In this document: one piece after another, positions 28,373 through 36,936 of the stretch
Layout of the letters: each line of letters starts with the position of its first letter
How positions within the stretch are numbered: position 1 is the first letter of the stretch
Assembly (NCBI RefSeq): GCF_007679965.1
Contig: NZ_VEHL01000001.1
Coordinates: forward strand, 1,054,001-1,118,000
DNA from: Bordetella genomosp. 13
GTDB lineage: Bacteria > Pseudomonadota > Gammaproteobacteria > Burkholderiales > Burkholderiaceae_B
Length of the DNA: 64,000 bases
Reading direction: 5' to 3'
The notes under the pieces: generated by a model
Databases searched by the model: none
What the model saw: the letters and a program-made list of their open reading frames with translations, nothing else
Told to the model about the DNA's origin: nothing
Program-made: the position numbers and the translations under genes

Positions 28373-28672
28373 GGGTTCGCAGGCAAGAGGAGGCCGCGCG
28401 AAAGCGGCGGCCAATGGCGGATTCTATCGTCTCGGCACGGCCCGCGCAGGACCGGCGGGAGGTCGGGCCACCCGGTCGCGTCGCTGTCGTGGCTCCGCCG
28501 ATCATCGATGGATTCAGTCCTTGGTCAGCAACCACAAAATGCTCTCGGGACACTGCCCGTAAGCGTTGGTAAGGGTGGCGTCCTACGGGCCGTTTGGCCC
28601 TGGGTTGAAACTCGACTGTCATCGCCCGCCCCTACCTTATCCCGCACCCGACATTCGACGAGGACGAGGTTC
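28373..28672. other. 300-base divergent gap between ruvA and pit
   Basis: No coding sequence is convincing here. The stretch must hold the promoters of ruvA (leftward) and the phosphate transporter (rightward). A single CTGTCAT, half of a PhoB box, occurs at 28616-28622, but no second half-site follows at the right spacing, so PhoB control is not supported. No clear -35/-10 pair was found. Confidence 0.5.
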
Positions 28673-30274
28673 ATGGGCGACACGACGTACGGACAGATCG
28701 ATTCCGCCGCGGCTGCACCGCACCCGCTGGACAAGCGGGGCAACGACAGACTGTTCACTTCGGCATTCATGCTGGTGGTGGTGCTGGGCCTGGCCTACGT
28801 GGGCCAGGCGCTGTCGCGCGACCTGGACAACGCCTCGCAGGCGGTGCCGTGGATCCTGCTGGGCCTGGCCCTGCTGATCGCGCTGGGCTTCGAGTTCGTC
28901 AACGGTTTCCACGACACGGCCAACGCCGTGGCCACCGTCATCTACACGCGGTCCATGCCCGCGCAGGCCGCGGTGCTGTGGTCCGGCTTCTTCAACTTCC
29001 TGGGCGTGCTCACCTCCAGCGGCGCGGTGGCGTTCGGCATCATCTCGCTCTTGCCCGTGGAACTGATCCTGCAGGTGGGCTCGGGCGCGGGCATGGCGAT
29101 GGTCTTCGCGCTGCTGCTGGCCGCCATCGTGTGGAACCTGGGCACCTGGTATTTCGGCCTGCCGTCGTCCAGCTCGCACACGCTGGTGGGATCGATCATC
29201 GGCGTGGGCCTGGCCAACCAGTTCATGGCGCCGGCCGGCAGCGCCACCAGCGGCGTCGACTGGTCGCAGGCCAGCAGCGTGGGCATGTCGCTGCTGGTGT
29301 CGCCCGTGGTGGGCTTCGGCCTGGCCGCGCTGCTGCTGCTGGCGATGAAATCGCTGGTGCGCAACCGCGCGCTGTACGAGGCGCCGGGCGCCAATCCCCC
29401 GCCCGCGTGGATCCGCGGCCTGCTGATCTTCACGTGTACCGGCGTCAGCTTCGCGCACGGCTCCAACGATGGACAGAAGGGCATGGGCCTGATCATGCTG
29501 ATCCTGATCGGCGTGGTGCCCACCGCGTTCGCATTGAACCGCACGCCCGGCGCGCACGCGCTGGAGAACTACAAGGAAACGGCCGCGCAGGTCGAGGCCG
29601 TGCTGGGCAAGTACGCCAAGCCCGGCATCACCGTGCCCGACCCGCGCGCCGTGGTCAGCAATACCGTGAAGACGCGCGAGTGGACGGACCAGACCACGCC
29701 CGCGCTGGCGGCCTTCATCCACGACACGCGCGAACGCGTCTCGCCGTACTCGGCCGACACCCTGCCGCGCTCCGCCATCAGCAATACCCGCAACGACATC
29801 TACATGATCGGCGAGGTGCTGAAGCTGGTGGACAAGAAGCATCAGCTGGACGTGTCCGACGCGGACATGGCGGTGATCAAGCGCTATCACGACGCGGTCG
29901 ACAACGCGACCAAGTTCATCCCGCTGTGGGTCAAGGTGGCCGTGGCGCTGGCACTTGGGCTGGGCACGATGGTGGGCTGGAAGCGCATCGTGGTCACGGT
30001 GGGCGAGAAGATCGGCAAGACGCATCTTACGTACGGGCAGGGCGCCTCTGCAGAACTGGTGGCGATGGGCACCATCGGCGCCGCCGACTTCATGGGCCTG
30101 CCGGTATCGACCACGCATGTGCTGTCGTCCGGCGTCGCGGGCACGATGGCCGCCAACGGTTCGGGCCTGCAGTGGAGCACCGTGCGCAACATGCTGTTGG
30201 CATGGGTGCTGACGCTGCCCGCGTCGATCACGCTGGCGTTCGGATTGTTCGTGGTGTTGCGGCAGGTGTTCTAG
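28673..30274 (+). CDS. pit: Inorganic phosphate transporter, Pit family
   Basis: A 533-residue inner-membrane low-affinity phosphate (metal-phosphate):H+ symporter. The duplicated Pit signatures are GFEFVNGFHDTANAVATVIYT (near residue 75) and ADFMGLPVSTTHVLSSGVAG near the C-terminus, with GLPSSSSHTLVGSIIGVG in the first half. A ~130-residue soluble loop (about residues 290-420) separates the halves, as in E. coli PitA. The ATG at 28673 follows an AGGACGAGG purine stretch. It may also carry divalent metal-phosphate complexes. Confidence 0.93.
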   Translation: MGDTTYGQIDSAAAAPHPLDKRGNDRLFTSAFMLVVVLGLAYVGQALSRDLDNASQAVPWILLGLALLIALGFEFVNGFHDTANAVATVIYTRSMPAQAAVLWSGFFNFLGVLTSSGAVAFGIISLLPVELILQVGSGAGMAMVFALLLAAIVWNLGTWYFGLPSSSSHTLVGSIIGVGLANQFMAPAGSATSGVDWSQASSVGMSLLVSPVVGFGLAALLLLAMKSLVRNRALYEAPGANPPPAWIRGLLIFTCTGVSFAHGSNDGQKGMGLIMLILIGVVPTAFALNRTPGAHALENYKETAAQVEAVLGKYAKPGITVPDPRAVVSNTVKTREWTDQTTPALAAFIHDTRERVSPYSADTLPRSAISNTRNDIYMIGEVLKLVDKKHQLDVSDADMAVIKRYHDAVDNATKFIPLWVKVAVALALGLGTMVGWKRIVVTVGEKIGKTHLTYGQGASAELVAMGTIGAADFMGLPVSTTHVLSSGVAGTMAANGSGLQWSTVRNMLLAWVLTLPASITLAFGLFVVLRQVF

Positions 30275-30341
30275 GGCGCGCCGGGCGGGCGGCCGGTCGA
30301 ACGGGCCATCGTGATGGCCAGTCCGATCAGGCGGGACATTT

Positions 30342-30362
30342 TCGGCTCTACGTAGAAGCCGA
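30342..30362. repeat. Palindrome upstream of the Rpn-like gene
   Basis: TCGGCT (30342-30347) and AGCCGA (30357-30362) flank the perfect 8-bp palindrome CTACGTAG plus one base. It lies 65 bases before the Rpn-like start codon in the 152-base gap after pit. It could be an operator, a structured 5' leader, or an inverted end left by a mobile element; no second copy was found nearby. Confidence 0.45.
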
Positions 30363-30426
30363 TCTGGCGGCGTGCGGCGCCCGAGCCTAGAGTGCCGGCT
30401 TCCCTGTCCGTGTTGGAAGCCGCAGC

Positions 30427-31476
30427 ATGTCCCATGCAAAACCGCCCGTCCGCCAAGACTACGATTCCGCCTGGAAAGAGGCGCTGGAGCGCTTCCTGCC
30501 GCAGGCCATCGAGATGTTCGCGCCAGACCTGCATGCGCGGGTCGATTGGCGCCAGCCGCCGGTGTTCCTGGACAAGGAACTGCAGGACCTGGCGTCGGGC
30601 AATGGCCGCGGCCGCCGCCACGTCGACAAGCTGATCCGGCTGGATCTGGCATCCGGCCGCTATCGGTGGCTGCTGCTGCACGTCGAAGTGGAAAGCCGCC
30701 GGCCCTCCTGCGCCGGGTTGCGTCGAACCACCTTGCGCGTGCGGCAATACGATTACCGCATCCACGATCGTCACATCCTGCGGCCGGCGCTCGCCCATCG
30801 TGCCGACATGCGACCTGCAACCGTATACACCATCGTGGTCTTTACGCGAGGGTCGGGGCCGGATTGGCTGACGGCCGACCATCAGGCGCTGCAGAATGCC
30901 CAGCCATTGCGCTATCGCGCCGTGTATCTGGGGCGGTGGCTTGCACGCTGGGAAGCGCTGCAGGACCTGGCGCGGGGCAACGCTTTCGGGCTGATCGTCA
31001 TGGCCCAGTTGCTGGCCCACCGGCATCGCGGACCTGCCCGGCTGGCTCCCAAGATCGGACTGGTCCGGCTTTTGCGCGTTTCGCGCTATTCAATCGCCGA
31101 ATCGATAAGCTTGATGAAGCTGATCGACTGGATCTTGCGGTTGCCCCACGAGCACGAGAGCACCTACGTGCAAGCGCTCGAAGACATTGAAAAGGAGTTC
31201 GCCATGGGTTACGTCCCGTCCTGGGAAAGGTACTACACCAAGCGTGGTATCGAGATCGGCCTGAAGCAGGGCGAGGAGATCGGCCTGAAGCAAGGTGAAG
31301 CCGTCGGCGAACGCCGCGCCTGGCTGACCGCGCTGCAGGATCAGCTCGAACAGAAATTCGGCAGCGTGCCCGAATGGGTGCCGCACCGCCTCCAGCAGGC
31401 GGAGCCCGCGGAGTTGCGCGGATGGCTGCGTCGCATCCTCGCGGCCGATTCGCCGCAGGCGTTGTTCAACGATTGA
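30427..31476 (+). CDS. Rpn family recombination-promoting nuclease / PD-(D/E)XK transposase-like protein
   Basis: A 349-residue protein of the Rpn/transposase-31-like group. The N-terminal PD-(D/E)XK nuclease core is suggested by DKLIRLDL...WLLLHVEVESRR (Asp, then Glu-x-Glu) near residues 67-94. The C-terminal region has the typical YVPSWERYYTKRGIEIGLKQGE, where a 24-base unit repeats in tandem at 31252-31299. RpnA of E. coli is a DNA endonuclease that promotes RecA-independent recombination. It sits beside ruvC without any visible insertion-sequence ends. Confidence 0.8.
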   Translation: MSHAKPPVRQDYDSAWKEALERFLPQAIEMFAPDLHARVDWRQPPVFLDKELQDLASGNGRGRRHVDKLIRLDLASGRYRWLLLHVEVESRRPSCAGLRRTTLRVRQYDYRIHDRHILRPALAHRADMRPATVYTIVVFTRGSGPDWLTADHQALQNAQPLRYRAVYLGRWLARWEALQDLARGNAFGLIVMAQLLAHRHRGPARLAPKIGLVRLLRVSRYSIAESISLMKLIDWILRLPHEHESTYVQALEDIEKEFAMGYVPSWERYYTKRGIEIGLKQGEEIGLKQGEAVGERRAWLTALQDQLEQKFGSVPEWVPHRLQQAEPAELRGWLRRILAADSPQALFND

Positions 31477-31499
31477 CAACGCGTGGCCTGGCCTCAGCC

Positions 31500-32051
31500 T
31501 CAGCCCACCAACCGCCCGTTGCGCAGCCCGGGCCGCGTGCCACGTCCCCCGGCGCGCTCCAGCACGCCGCCCAGCCGCTGCTGCAACGGCCCCACGTGCG
31601 CATGGCAGATGGCGCAGGCCAAGGCATCGGCCGAGTCCGGCGCGGGCGTGCCGTCCAGCGACAGCAGGCGCTGCACCATCATCTGCACCTGTTCCTTGGC
31701 CGCCCGGCCGGTGCCGACGACGGCCTTCTTGATCTGCAGCGCGGTGTACTCATGCACGTCCAGCCCGCTGTCGGCCAGCGCGCACAGCGCCGCGCCGCGG
31801 GCCTGGCCCAGCAGCAGGGTGGAAGCGGGATTGGCGTTGAGAAAGACGATCTCGAGCGCGGCCACGTCGGGCCGCGTCTCGCTTGCCACCTGTCGGATGT
31901 TGTCCAGGATGACCTTCAGCCGCTCGGGCAGCGACAGCGCCGGCGGCACGACGATGGTGCCGCTGGCCACGTAACGCAGGCGCATGCCCTCGGCGTCGAT
32001 CACGCCGAAACCGGTACGGCGCAGGCCGGGATCGATGCCGAGGACGCGCAT
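31500..32051 (-). CDS. ruvC: Crossover junction endodeoxyribonuclease RuvC
   Basis: A 183-residue Holliday-junction resolvase. The RNase H-like acidic residues are Asp7 in [10 protein letters not shown], the Glu in AALEIVFLN and the pair in [15 protein letters not shown]. The hairpin region [12 protein letters not shown] is also conserved. It starts four bases after the purH stop codon, last gene of the dusB-fis-purH-ruvC strand, separated from ruvA by pit and the Rpn-like gene. Confidence 0.95.
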   Translation of the reverse strand: MRVLGIDPGLRRTGFGVIDAEGMRLRYVASGTIVVPPALSLPERLKVILDNIRQVASETRPDVAALEIVFLNANPASTLLLGQARGAALCALADSGLDVHEYTALQIKKAVVGTGRAAKEQVQMMVQRLLSLDGTPAPDSADALACAICHAHVGPLQQRLGGVLERAGGRGTRPGLRNGRLVG

Positions 32052-32055
32052 TCGG

Positions 32056-33645
32056 TCAGTGGCGGAAGTGGCGGGTGCCCGTCAGCACCATGGCGATGCC
32101 ATGCTCGTCGGCCGCGGCGATGACTTCATCGTCACGCACGCTGCCGCCGGGTTGGATCACGCAGGTGGCGCCCGCGGCCACCACCACGTCCAGGCCGTCG
32201 CGGAACGGGAAGAAGGCATCCGAGGCCACGGCCGAGCCGCGCAGCGTCAGGCCGGCGTTCTCGGCCTTGATCGAAGCGATGCGGGCCGAGTCGATACGGC
32301 TCATTTGGCCCGCGCCCACGCCCAGCGTCATGCCGCCGGCGCAGAACACGATGGCGTTCGACTTCACGTACTTGGCCACCTTCCAGGCGAACGCCAGGTC
32401 GTCCATCTCGGCATCGGTGGGCGCGCGCTTGCTGACCACCTTCAATGCGTCGCGCGGCACGGCATAGGCATCCGGACTCTGCACCAGCCAGCCGCCGCCC
32501 ACGCGCTTGACGTCCAGCGCGTTCTGGCCAGGGCCCATCGGCACCTGCAGCACGCGCACGTTCTTCTTGGCGGCCAGGATGGCCAGCGCGGCGCCGTCAT
32601 AGGCGGGCGCCAGCAGCACTTCCATGAACTGGCCGCTGACCGCTTCCGCCGTGGCCGCGTCAACCGGACGGTTGAAGGCGATGATGCCGCCGAACGCCGA
32701 GGTGGGATCGGTCTTGAAGGCCTTCTGGTAGGCCGCCAGCGGATCCGCCGCCACCGCCACGCCGCACGGGTTGGCGTGCTTGACGATGACGCAGGCCGGC
32801 GTGTCGAAGCCGCGCACGCACTCCCAGGCGGCATCGGCGTCGGCGATGTTGTTGTAAGACAGCTCCTTGCCCTGCAGCTGCTGGTAGTTGCCCAGCAGGC
32901 CGGCCGGACGCTGCGCGTCGACGTAGAACGCGGCGCTCTGGTGCGGGTTCTCGCCGTAGCGCAGCGCCTGCTCCTGGCGCACCTGCAGCGTCAGCACGCG
33001 CGGCCATTCGCCGCGGGCCGGCGCGGCGTCCTGCGCGGGCGCGGGCTCGGACAGGCTGCTGAGGTAGGCGGCGATGGCGCCGTCGTACGCGGCGGTGTGC
33101 GCGTAGACCTTGCCGGCCAGCTCCAGGCGCAGGGCGTACGAGGTCTTGCCCGCCTGGTCGATCTCGGTCAGCACGCGGCTGTAGTCCACCGGGTCGATGA
33201 CGACGGTGACGCCGCCGGCTTCGGTGCCGTGGTTCTTGGCTGCCGCGCGCAGCATGGCCGGGCCGCCGATGTCGATGTTCTCGATCGCGTCGGCGAACGT
33301 GCAGCCGTCCTTGGCGATGGTCTCGCGGAAGGGATACAGGTTCACCACCAGCATGTCGATGCGGTCGATGCCGTGCTTGCCCAGCGTCTCGAGATGCTCG
33401 GCGCTGTCGCGGCGCGCCAGCAGGCCGCCGTGGATCTTGGGATGCAGCGTCTTGACGCGTCCGTCCAGGATCTCGGGCGAGCCGGTGTGCTCAGCCACCT
33501 CGGTCACGGGCAAGCCGGACTCGGCCAGCAGGCGGGCGGTGCCGCCGGTGGACAGCAGGCGCACGCCGCGCGTGTGCAGCGCGCGTGCGAATTCGACGAT
33601 GCCGGTCTTGTCGGAGACCGAAAGCAGGGCAGTTTCGATTTTCAT
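32056..33645 (-). CDS. purH: Bifunctional AICAR transformylase / IMP cyclohydrolase
   Basis: A 529-residue enzyme for the last two steps of IMP synthesis. The N-terminal cyclohydrolase begins [16 protein letters not shown] with STGGTARLL and [15 protein letters not shown]. The AICAR transformylase half has [13 protein letters not shown], the folate-site [12 protein letters not shown] (Lys-His) and [15 protein letters not shown] near the C-terminus. Length is normal. It starts 15 bases after the fis stop, so the genes are co-transcribed. Confidence 0.96.
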   Translation of the reverse strand: MKIETALLSVSDKTGIVEFARALHTRGVRLLSTGGTARLLAESGLPVTEVAEHTGSPEILDGRVKTLHPKIHGGLLARRDSAEHLETLGKHGIDRIDMLVVNLYPFRETIAKDGCTFADAIENIDIGGPAMLRAAAKNHGTEAGGVTVVIDPVDYSRVLTEIDQAGKTSYALRLELAGKVYAHTAAYDGAIAAYLSSLSEPAPAQDAAPARGEWPRVLTLQVRQEQALRYGENPHQSAAFYVDAQRPAGLLGNYQQLQGKELSYNNIADADAAWECVRGFDTPACVIVKHANPCGVAVAADPLAAYQKAFKTDPTSAFGGIIAFNRPVDAATAEAVSGQFMEVLLAPAYDGAALAILAAKKNVRVLQVPMGPGQNALDVKRVGGGWLVQSPDAYAVPRDALKVVSKRAPTDAEMDDLAFAWKVAKYVKSNAIVFCAGGMTLGVGAGQMSRIDSARIASIKAENAGLTLRGSAVASDAFFPFRDGLDVVVAAGATCVIQPGGSVRDDEVIAAADEHGIAMVLTGTRHFRH

Positions 33646-33660
33646 GGGCAGTAGAACGGA

Positions 33661-33900
33661 TCAGAGCTGGATATTGTGCGCAAGCAGCTTCTTGCGCAGG
33701 GTATTGCGGGTGATGCCAAGCATCTCCGAGGCGCGCGACTGGTTGCCGCCTGCGCGTTCCAGGGCCACTTCGAGTACCGGGCGCTCGACGCAGCGCATCA
33801 CCATGTCCCACATGTCATGCGGTTCGGAGTCGCCCAGGTCCTCGAAATAGCGTTCCAGGCTGGCACGTACGCATTCCTGGAGAACATCTTGCTTGCTCAT
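33661..33900 (-). CDS. fis: Nucleoid-associated regulator Fis
   Basis: A 79-residue Fis protein. The C-terminal helix-turn-helix GGNQSRASEMLGITRNTLRKKL is nearly canonical. Fis bends DNA, activates stable-RNA promoters and aids site-specific recombination. It follows dusB by 54 bases; the dusB-fis order is conserved with enterics. The N-terminal beta-hairpin region of E. coli Fis is shortened, as is usual in betaproteobacteria. Confidence 0.94.
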   Translation of the reverse strand: MSKQDVLQECVRASLERYFEDLGDSEPHDMWDMVMRCVERPVLEVALERAGGNQSRASEMLGITRNTLRKKLLAHNIQL

Positions 33901-33954
33901 ATACAGATCGATTGTTTGTTTGTTGTATGTATGGATGGAGATGCGGCGGTCGGC

Positions 33955-34998
33955 TCAGGCCGCCAGCAAAGTCGGTGCGGCACCCGCCGGTGCGGCGCCC
34001 GCGGGAAGAACGGCGGGCTGCGCGCGGACCAGGCCGTCGAACCACGCCGCCACCGCGCGCGATTGCTCGGCGGTGTTGTCGATCTGATTCATCCGGGCCC
34101 GGAATTCCTCGGCGTCGGGCAGGCCTTCGAGATACCAGCCTATGTGCTTGCGCGCCGTGCGTACGCCGGTGCGCTCGCCATAGAAGCGGTAGTGATCGTC
34201 GAGGTGTTCCAGCAAAAGGTCGCGCATTTCGGCCGTCGTGGGAGGCGGCAGTTTGGCGCCGGTTCGAAGGTAATGGTCGATCTCGCGGAAGATCCAGGGC
34301 CGCCCCTGCGCCGCGCGGCCGACCATCACCGCATCGGCCCCAGTGTAATCCAGGACGGCCCGGGCCTTCTCGGGCGAGTCGATATCGCCGTTGGCCACGA
34401 CGGGAATGCGCAACGCGGCCTTGACTTCGCGGATGGTGTCGTATTCGGCCTGCCCGGTGTACAGGTCGGCCCGCGTGCGGCCGTGCAGCGTCAGGGCGGC
34501 GATGCCGGCTTCCTGCGCCAGCAACGCCACGCGCACGGCGTTGCGGCTGTTGCGGTCCCAGCCCGTGCGGGTCTTCAGTGTGACCGGGATGCCCTGCGGC
34601 GCGCAGGCCCCGACCACGGCGTCCAGGATGCGCACGATCAGGTCTTCGTGGCGCAGCAGCGCCGAGCCGCTGGCCAGGTTGCAGACCTTCTTGACCGGGC
34701 AGCCCATGTTGATGTCGATGATGCGGGCGCCGCGCGACACGTTGAACGCGGCGGCCTCGGCCATCATGGCCGGGTCGGCGCCGGCGATCTGCACCGATAC
34801 CGGATCGATCTCGCCGTCGTGGTTCAGGCGGCGCGAGGTCTTGACGCTTTCCCACAGGCGCGGATTGCTGGCGGCCATCTCGGACACGGCATAGCCCGCG
34901 CCCAGCCGCTTGCATAGTTGGCGATAGGGACGGTCGGTCACGCCCGCCATGGGGGCGACCAATACGTTGTTGGGAAGGGTCCAGGGGCCGATGCGCAT
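33955..34998 (-). CDS. dusB: tRNA dihydrouridine synthase B
   Basis: A 347-residue FMN enzyme that reduces uridine to dihydrouridine in tRNA D-loops. The N-terminus VLVAPMAGVTDRPYRQL, the catalytic cysteine in DINMGCPVKKV, the FMN-binding LTLHGRTRADLYTG and VVANGDIDSPEKA, and AVMVGRAAQGRPWIF are typical. The last ~20 residues are a low-complexity Ala/Pro/Gly tail. It heads the dusB-fis-purH-ruvC transcription unit. Confidence 0.95.
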   Translation of the reverse strand: MRIGPWTLPNNVLVAPMAGVTDRPYRQLCKRLGAGYAVSEMAASNPRLWESVKTSRRLNHDGEIDPVSVQIAGADPAMMAEAAAFNVSRGARIIDINMGCPVKKVCNLASGSALLRHEDLIVRILDAVVGACAPQGIPVTLKTRTGWDRNSRNAVRVALLAQEAGIAALTLHGRTRADLYTGQAEYDTIREVKAALRIPVVANGDIDSPEKARAVLDYTGADAVMVGRAAQGRPWIFREIDHYLRTGAKLPPPTTAEMRDLLLEHLDDHYRFYGERTGVRTARKHIGWYLEGLPDAEEFRARMNQIDNTAEQSRAVAAWFDGLVRAQPAVLPAGAAPAGAAPTLLAA

Positions 34999-35116
34999 CG
35001 CAGGATTTTAGCCCCGCTTGTTTCGGCCCTTATTTAGGCCGTGGGTCAATCCCCGGGTTACCAGTTGATTCCGCAGCGGGAAGGCGGATCACTGGAGGCG
35101 GCCCCGGGCGGCGCGT

Positions 35117-36274
35117 TCAGGCCCGCAGGCCCTGCAGCAGATGGCGCGCCAGCGGCGCGCGTAGCGGCGCCGCAACGTCCAGCGCCAGCAGCGCCAGGCC
35201 GCAGGCGTGCTCGACCGGCGCCAGGCCGGTGGCGAACAGGCGCGGCATCAGGTCGGTCAGGCCGGCCGTGACCCAGCGGTCGGCGCGGCGCGCCTGCGCG
35301 AACTCCGCCAGCAGGGCGGTGGGATCGGCCTGCGGCGCGGCCAGCCAGCCGCCCAGCGTATGCGCCAGCCGCGCGGCGTCGCGCAGGCCCAGGTTCAGTC
35401 CCTGGCCGGCCACGGGATGCAGCGTCTGCGCGGCGTTGCCGATGATGGCCACGCGCCCTTGCGCCTGCGATTGGCGCGCCTTCAGTTCCAGCGGGAATAC
35501 ATGGCGGGGCGCCTGGCTGTGCAGGCGGCCGAGCCGCGTGCCGAACGCCTGCGTCAGCGCCGCCGAGAAGGCCGCGTCGTCCATTCCCGACAGTTCGGCG
35601 GCATGGCCGGGCGTGCAGCACCACACCACCGAGTACGTGTCGGGCAGTTGCGGATGCGGCAGCATGGCCAGCGGGCCTTCTCGCGTGAAGCGCTCGTAGG
35701 CCCAGCCGCTGCGCGGCAGCGTGGCGCGGGCGCTGGTCAGCACCGCATGCTGGCCGTAGTCGCGCCGCACGTCCTGGCCGCCCGCGCCGTCGCACAGCAC
35801 GGCCACGGCGCTGGTACAGGCCTGGTCGCCCTGTTCGATGTGGGTGACGCCCCCTGCCTGCGACAGCACGCGGGCCGGCGGGCCGTTCAGCACGGTCACG
35901 CCGCTGGCCGCCACGCGCTCCTGCAGGCGGGCGTGCAGGCCCGCATAGCCTACGGTGCTGCCCAGCTCGGACACGCCGAAATCTCGGTGGTCGATCAGCG
36001 TGCGGCCCAGGCGGCCGCATTGCGAGACGTGGATGTGGCGGATGTCCGCCGCGCGCGCGGGCCAGGCCCGCAGCGCGTCCAGCAGCACGCGGCTGCCGTG
36101 GTTCAGCGCCAGCACGCGCGGATCGGCGGCGGGGTCGCGCGGGGACTGGGCGGCGTCGCCCTGCAGCAGCGCGACGCGCGCCGGTTCGGGCGCCAGGCGT
36201 GCCAGCAGCAGCGCCAGCACCTGTCCGACGGGACCGGCGCCCAGCACCGCGATATCGTAGGCGGGAGCATTCAT
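35117..36274 (-). CDS. UbiH/UbiF/VisC-type FAD-dependent monooxygenase
   Basis: A 385-residue flavin hydroxylase of the ubiquinone-biosynthesis family. FAD-binding motifs are DIAVLGAGPVGQVLALLLA at the N-terminus and VAIIGNAAQTLHPVAGQGLNLGLRD near residue 280, which matches UbiH closely. It probably hydroxylates a ring position of the ubiquinone precursor, but UbiH, UbiF and UbiI cannot be told apart by motif alone. The ATG at 36274 (MNAPAYD) gives the normal N-terminus. The gene lies upstream of dusB on the same strand with a ~118-base gap. Confidence 0.88.
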   Translation of the reverse strand: MNAPAYDIAVLGAGPVGQVLALLLARLAPEPARVALLQGDAAQSPRDPAADPRVLALNHGSRVLLDALRAWPARAADIRHIHVSQCGRLGRTLIDHRDFGVSELGSTVGYAGLHARLQERVAASGVTVLNGPPARVLSQAGGVTHIEQGDQACTSAVAVLCDGAGGQDVRRDYGQHAVLTSARATLPRSGWAYERFTREGPLAMLPHPQLPDTYSVVWCCTPGHAAELSGMDDAAFSAALTQAFGTRLGRLHSQAPRHVFPLELKARQSQAQGRVAIIGNAAQTLHPVAGQGLNLGLRDAARLAHTLGGWLAAPQADPTALLAEFAQARRADRWVTAGLTDLMPRLFATGLAPVEHACGLALLALDVAAPLRAPLARHLLQGLRA

Positions 36275-36405
36275 GCCGGCGATTTTACTGCCCGCTACAA
36301 TCCGGCGGTCGGACGCCGGCATGCGGGCCTCTCCCGTTGTCGCAGACAGCCCGATGCGTACGGGCCGGTGCCCGGCACGACTATTTTCAGGTGGAGCCAG
36401 TGACG

Positions 36406-36867
36406 ATGACCGACACGCCGTTGACGCCCGCGCATTCCGCGGCCGTTGCGCGCCGCCCGCGCGGCAAGGTGGCCGTGGGCCTGCTGGCCTGCTGCCTGGG
36501 GTGGCTGGGCGCCCATTGGTGGTACCTGGGGCGGCGCCGCGCCTGGCTGGTGACGCTGGCCTGCGTACTGTGCCTGGCCGGCGCGCAGGCGTACACGCCC
36601 TGGTACGACAACCCCGTCTTCTTCCTGCTGTTCATTCCGGCCGTGGCGGGCTTCATCGAAGGCGTGGTCTACAGCCTGATGCCCGACGAGAAATTCGACC
36701 GGCTGTGCAATCCCGGCCTGGGCCGCGTCACGCATACCGGCTGGGGGCCGGTGCTGGTCGCGATCTTCGGCTGCATGGTGGGTGCCATCGTGGGCATGTT
36801 CGCCATCGCCATGGTGGTGGTCTACACCTGGAGCGCGATGGGCTGGCTGGACGGGTACGTGCTGTAG
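36406..36867 (+). CDS. TM2 domain-containing membrane protein
   Basis: A 153-residue inner-membrane protein with about four hydrophobic segments. GLLACCLGWLGAHWWYLGRR is the TM2 domain signature (Gly-x-x-Gly-x-His...Tyr-x-Gly), followed by a second pair of membrane segments around FLLFIPAVAGFIEGVVY and VAIFGCMVGAIVGMFAIAMVVVY. GGAG at 36393-36396 supports the ATG at 36406. Function is unknown for most family members. Confidence 0.8.
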   Translation: MTDTPLTPAHSAAVARRPRGKVAVGLLACCLGWLGAHWWYLGRRRAWLVTLACVLCLAGAQAYTPWYDNPVFFLLFIPAVAGFIEGVVYSLMPDEKFDRLCNPGLGRVTHTGWGPVLVAIFGCMVGAIVGMFAIAMVVVYTWSAMGWLDGYVL

Positions 36868-36911
36868 CCTGCCGCCCGCCGCTGGCCTGCGCGGCATATC
36901 CGCAGCCTGGG

Positions 36912-36935
36912 CCGCCGCAGCCTCCGGTGCGGCGG
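36912..36935. terminator. GC hairpin between convergent TM2 gene and pepP
   Basis: Perfect 8-bp arms CCGCCGCA and TGCGGCGG around an 8-base spacer fill the middle of the 69-base gap between the converging genes. No T-run is present. A shared 3'-end or transcription-block role is inferred from position. Confidence 0.4.
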
Positions 36936-36936
36936 T

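Noticed and set aside
28616-28622. PhoB box before the phosphate transporter
   Set aside because: A single CTGTCAT without its partner repeat is expected by chance.
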